From Intestinibacter sp. (lineage in GTDB: Bacteria; Bacillota; Clostridia; Peptostreptococcales; Peptostreptococcaceae): a DNA stretch of 16,151 nucleotides. The notes under the pieces are model-generated. The model ran no database searches, was not told the origin of the DNA, and saw only the letters and a list, made by a program, of their open reading frames with translations. The position numbers and the translations under genes were made by a program. Of this stretch, positions 14,159 to 16,151 are shown piece by piece. Within the stretch, counting starts at the first letter, position 1, and each line of letters starts with the position of its first letter. The DNA is taken from positions 1 through 16,151 of the forward strand of contig NZ_JALEXO010000261.1 of NCBI RefSeq assembly GCF_022780145.1, written 5' to 3'.

Positions 14159-14187
14159 TTGAAACAAAAAAATCGAATTTGTATTTA
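14159..14187 (+). promoter_or_regulatory. Candidate promoter for the ftsL-like/PBP genes
   Basis: TTGAAA at 14159-14164 and TATTTA at 14182-14187 are 17 bases apart, implying a leader of about 95 bases. The AT-rich stretch contains other near matches, so the call is tentative. Some promoter is needed here, because a strong terminator lies just upstream. Confidence 0.3.
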
Positions 14188-14290
14188 TATGTATATTTTT
14201 TTAGAAATTTTTTTAGAGGAAGATATATCCGAAATAAATAATTCTTTAATTGAGACTATGTATTGATGTTTAAAATTAGGGGGTCTTGAT

Positions 14291-14617
14291 ATGAAGGAGA
14301 GTAAGGAAAAAATAAAGAGTTTTAAAGCATATAAAAGAAGGAAAAAGAATAAAAATAAAAGAGGTGTAATATTGATTGTTTTAATAGCGGCGATAGGTAT
14401 TGGAAATTTATGTATTTATCAGATTTCTTCGAGCTTAAAATACGATATATATTATTTGGAAAAGGATTTAAAAAAGAAACAGAATAAGCTAGAAACTTTA
14501 AAAGTAGAAAATATAGGCGACAAAAGCTCAAATAACTTAGAAGAAGAGGCTAGTTCAAAATTGAATATGATTTATCCGAAAGAATATCAAAAAAGGTATA
14601 TTTCTGTAGACGATTAA
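14291..14617 (+). CDS. ftsL: FtsL-like cell-division protein
   Basis: This 108-residue protein has the FtsL/DivIC layout: a very basic cytoplasmic tail (1-24), a single membrane helix (about 25-43, GVILIVLIAAIGIGNLCIY), then an extracellular coiled-coil-like stretch (about 47-76, ending in KKKQNKLETLK). FtsL joins FtsB/DivIC and the septal penicillin-binding protein and helps activate septal peptidoglycan synthesis. FtsL proteins are too diverged to identify by sequence alone; the call rests on topology and on the penicillin-binding protein gene 11 bases downstream, the standard order. AGGGGG at 14278-14283 lies 7 bases before the ATG. Its usual upstream neighbour rsmH is 11.2 kb away. I see no leucine-rich extension beyond residue 80. 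Confidence 0.75.
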   Translation: MKESKEKIKSFKAYKRRKKNKNKRGVILIVLIAAIGIGNLCIYQISSSLKYDIYYLEKDLKKKQNKLETLKVENIGDKSSNNLEEEASSKLNMIYPKEYQKRYISVDD

Positions 14618-14628
14618 AGGAGGATGAA

Positions 14629-16151
14629 ATGAAAAAAATAAGGATTAAAAGTAAAAAAAGATTAGTATTAGTTCTTATTTGCGCATGTAGCTTGTTTTTA
14701 ATATTAATAGTAAGAACTTGTTATTTGCAGCTCATAAATGGTGAATGGCTCAGTACTAAGGCCTCAGAGCAGCAGACGAGAGAAATTCCTATAGAGGCAA
14801 AACGTGGGACTATTTACGACAAAAATATGAAGGAATTAGCTGTGAGTGTTACGAAATACACCATTTGGTGTAAGCCAGTTGAAGTGAAGGATAAAGAGGA
14901 GACGGCGAAGAAAATCGCGAGCATAGTTAAGGATAAGGATTACGAAGAAGTTTTAAAATTAATATCAAAAACAGATCAAGCATTAGTTAGAATCCAAAGA
15001 TGGGTAGACGACGATGTGGCCGATAAAATACAAAGCCAGTCTTTATCAGGAATATGGGTATCAGAAGATCCAAAGAGATATTACCCATATGGAAATTTTG
15101 CATCGTATGTTTTAGGTCATACGTCAGCAGACGGCTCAGGAGTAAGTGGTATTGAATTAAAATACGATAGTAAATTACATGGTGAAGAAGGAAAGCTGAT
15201 AGTCAGCACTGATGCATCTGGTAGGGAAATCAATCAAGGTGTAGAAAAGTATTACGAGCCCACTCAGGGAAATGGATTAGTGCTTACTATAGATGAAGTT
15301 ATTCAAAGCTATGCAGAAAAAGCAGCACAAAGGGCCTATGAACTAAACAACGCCAAAAGAGTAAAGATAATCGCCATGGACCCAAAAACAGGAGATGTTT
15401 TAGCAATGGCATCAAAGCCAGATTACGACCCAAATACTCCTACAAAAGCGATATATCCTTATTTTGAGGAGTTGTTAGAAAGCTATGACGACGATAAAAA
15501 AATAAACGCCTATTATGAAATGTGGAGAAATACACTTATAAGTGATACATATGAACCAGGGTCTACTTTTAAACTGATAACATCTACAGCATCAGTAGAA
15601 GAAAATGTAATCAAACCAAATGAACACTTTACATGTACAGGTAGCGTAAATGTAGAAGGGCAAAAGATAAAATGCTGGAGATCTTACAGACCTCATGGAA
15701 GCGAAACGTTTGAAGAAGCAGTGCAAAATTCATGTAACCCAGTTTTTGTGGAATTAGGAAGAAGGCTTGGAGTTAGCAAATTATACGATTATATAGAAGG
15801 GTTTGGACTTACAAGCAAAACAGGTATAGATTTAGTAGGAGAAGCGAACAGTATATTATATAAGGAAAAAGATGTCGGTCCTGTGGAGCTAGCGACTATT
15901 TCATTCGGTCAATCTATATCAGTTACTCCTATACAGCTAATCACAGCAGTCTCCGCTATTGCAAACGATGGAAATCTCATGCAGCCGAGACTTGTAAAGG
16001 CTTATACAGATAATGAAGGGAATATAACAGAAGAAATTGAACCTAAAACTGTAAGACAGGTAGTTTCTAAAGATACCTCAAAAAAAATGCTAGAAGTCAT
16101 GAATTCTGTTGTTACAGACGGTGGAGGTAAAATAGCTTATTTACCTGGATA
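14629..16151 (+). CDS. Class B penicillin-binding protein, SpoVD/FtsI family (3' end missing)
   Basis: This membrane-anchored D,D-transpeptidase cross-links peptidoglycan at the septum or in the spore cortex. The first 507 residues are present and the frame runs off the window edge. A basic start is followed by one membrane helix (12-28), then EAKRGTIYDKNMKELAVSV (start of the PBP dimerisation region), YPYGNFASYVLGHT and GVSGIELKYDSKLHGEEG. The transpeptidase domain follows, with KIIAMDPKTGDVLAMASKPDYDPN. The active-site EPGSTFK has Ser312 and Lys315, and the SxN motif SCN is at 368-370. The third motif (KTG) would come just after the window. ATG at 14629 has AAAGGAGG at 14616-14623. Whether it is the division FtsI-type or the sporulation SpoVD-type enzyme, and whether it ends in a PASTA domain, cannot be told here. 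It is co-transcribed with ftsL. Confidence 0.93.
   Translation, partial: MKKIRIKSKKRLVLVLICACSLFLILIVRTCYLQLINGEWLSTKASEQQTREIPIEAKRGTIYDKNMKELAVSVTKYTIWCKPVEVKDKEETAKKIASIVKDKDYEEVLKLISKTDQALVRIQRWVDDDVADKIQSQSLSGIWVSEDPKRYYPYGNFASYVLGHTSADGSGVSGIELKYDSKLHGEEGKLIVSTDASGREINQGVEKYYEPTQGNGLVLTIDEVIQSYAEKAAQRAYELNNAKRVKIIAMDPKTGDVLAMASKPDYDPNTPTKAIYPYFEELLESYDDDKKINAYYEMWRNTLISDTYEPGSTFKLITSTASVEENVIKPNEHFTCTGSVNVEGQKIKCWRSYRPHGSETFEEAVQNSCNPVFVELGRRLGVSKLYDYIEGFGLTSKTGIDLVGEANSILYKEKDVGPVELATISFGQSISVTPIQLITAVSAIANDGNLMQPRLVKAYTDNEGNITEEIEPKTVRQVVSKDTSKKMLEVMNSVVTDGGGKIAYLPG

Noticed and set aside
14131..14165. GTTTCAAT and ATTGAAAC inverted repeat, which resembles the start of some CRISPR repeats
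   Set aside because: Only one copy is present, with no spacers or repeats. The arms are 8 bases in very AT-rich DNA.
14250..14276. TTGAGA and TAAAAT as a promoter for the ftsL-like gene
   Set aside because: The spacing is only 15 bases and the transcript would start at or after the ribosome binding site.
3075..14290. The whole block as an integrated mobile element or genomic island
   Set aside because: No integrase, transposase, tRNA target or flanking direct repeat is visible, and base composition looks the same on both sides.

Overview
The window is very AT-rich DNA with strongly A/T-ending codons, AGA arginine codons and strong GGAGG-type ribosome binding sites. It carries T-box and S-box (SAM-I) leaders. 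This points to a low-GC Gram-positive of the Clostridia. A Peptostreptococcaceae relative (Peptostreptococcus or Clostridioides side) is my best guess, by inference from gene content and protein style rather than from a marker gene.

Left region (1-3100): the 3' end of an M16 (YfmH-like) peptidase gene and its terminator, followed by a probable operon on the + strand. The operon holds a CpsB/YwqE-type PHP-domain phosphatase, lgt (lipoprotein diacylglyceryl transferase) and rsmH (16S rRNA m4C1402 methyltransferase). The right end (14291-16151) resumes with an ftsL-like gene and a class B penicillin-binding protein (SpoVD/FtsI family) cut by the window edge. In most Firmicutes rsmH, ftsL and pbp are adjacent, so the division and cell-wall cluster appears split here by about 11.2 kb.

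Middle region (3100-14130): five independent transcription units. (1) A SAM-I riboswitch with terminator controls an O-acetylhomoserine sulfhydrylase (metY). (2) A MATE efflux pump has its own promoter and a long hairpin in its 5' leader. (3) A minus-strand operon encodes an M20D amidohydrolase and a small lipoprotein; it converges with the MATE gene on a shared bidirectional terminator. (4) A tryptophan T-box (specifier UGG) controls a stand-alone TrpB2, with no trpA beside it. (5) A marR gene has a 26-bp near-perfect palindrome over its -10 box and lies upstream of a heterodimeric ABC exporter pair, one subunit of which has a degenerate ATP site.

How they work together: metY and trpB2 are amino-acid biosynthesis or salvage enzymes, each gated by its own RNA sensor (SAM and uncharged tRNA-Trp). 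The M20D enzyme probably releases amino acids from N-acyl or peptide conjugates. MATE and the MarR-linked ABC pair look like drug or toxin export. I see no integrase, transposase, CRISPR array, tRNA or rRNA. I found no clearly undescribed system; the most interesting points are the split division cluster, the MarR operator, the MATE leader hairpin and the lone T-box-controlled TrpB2.
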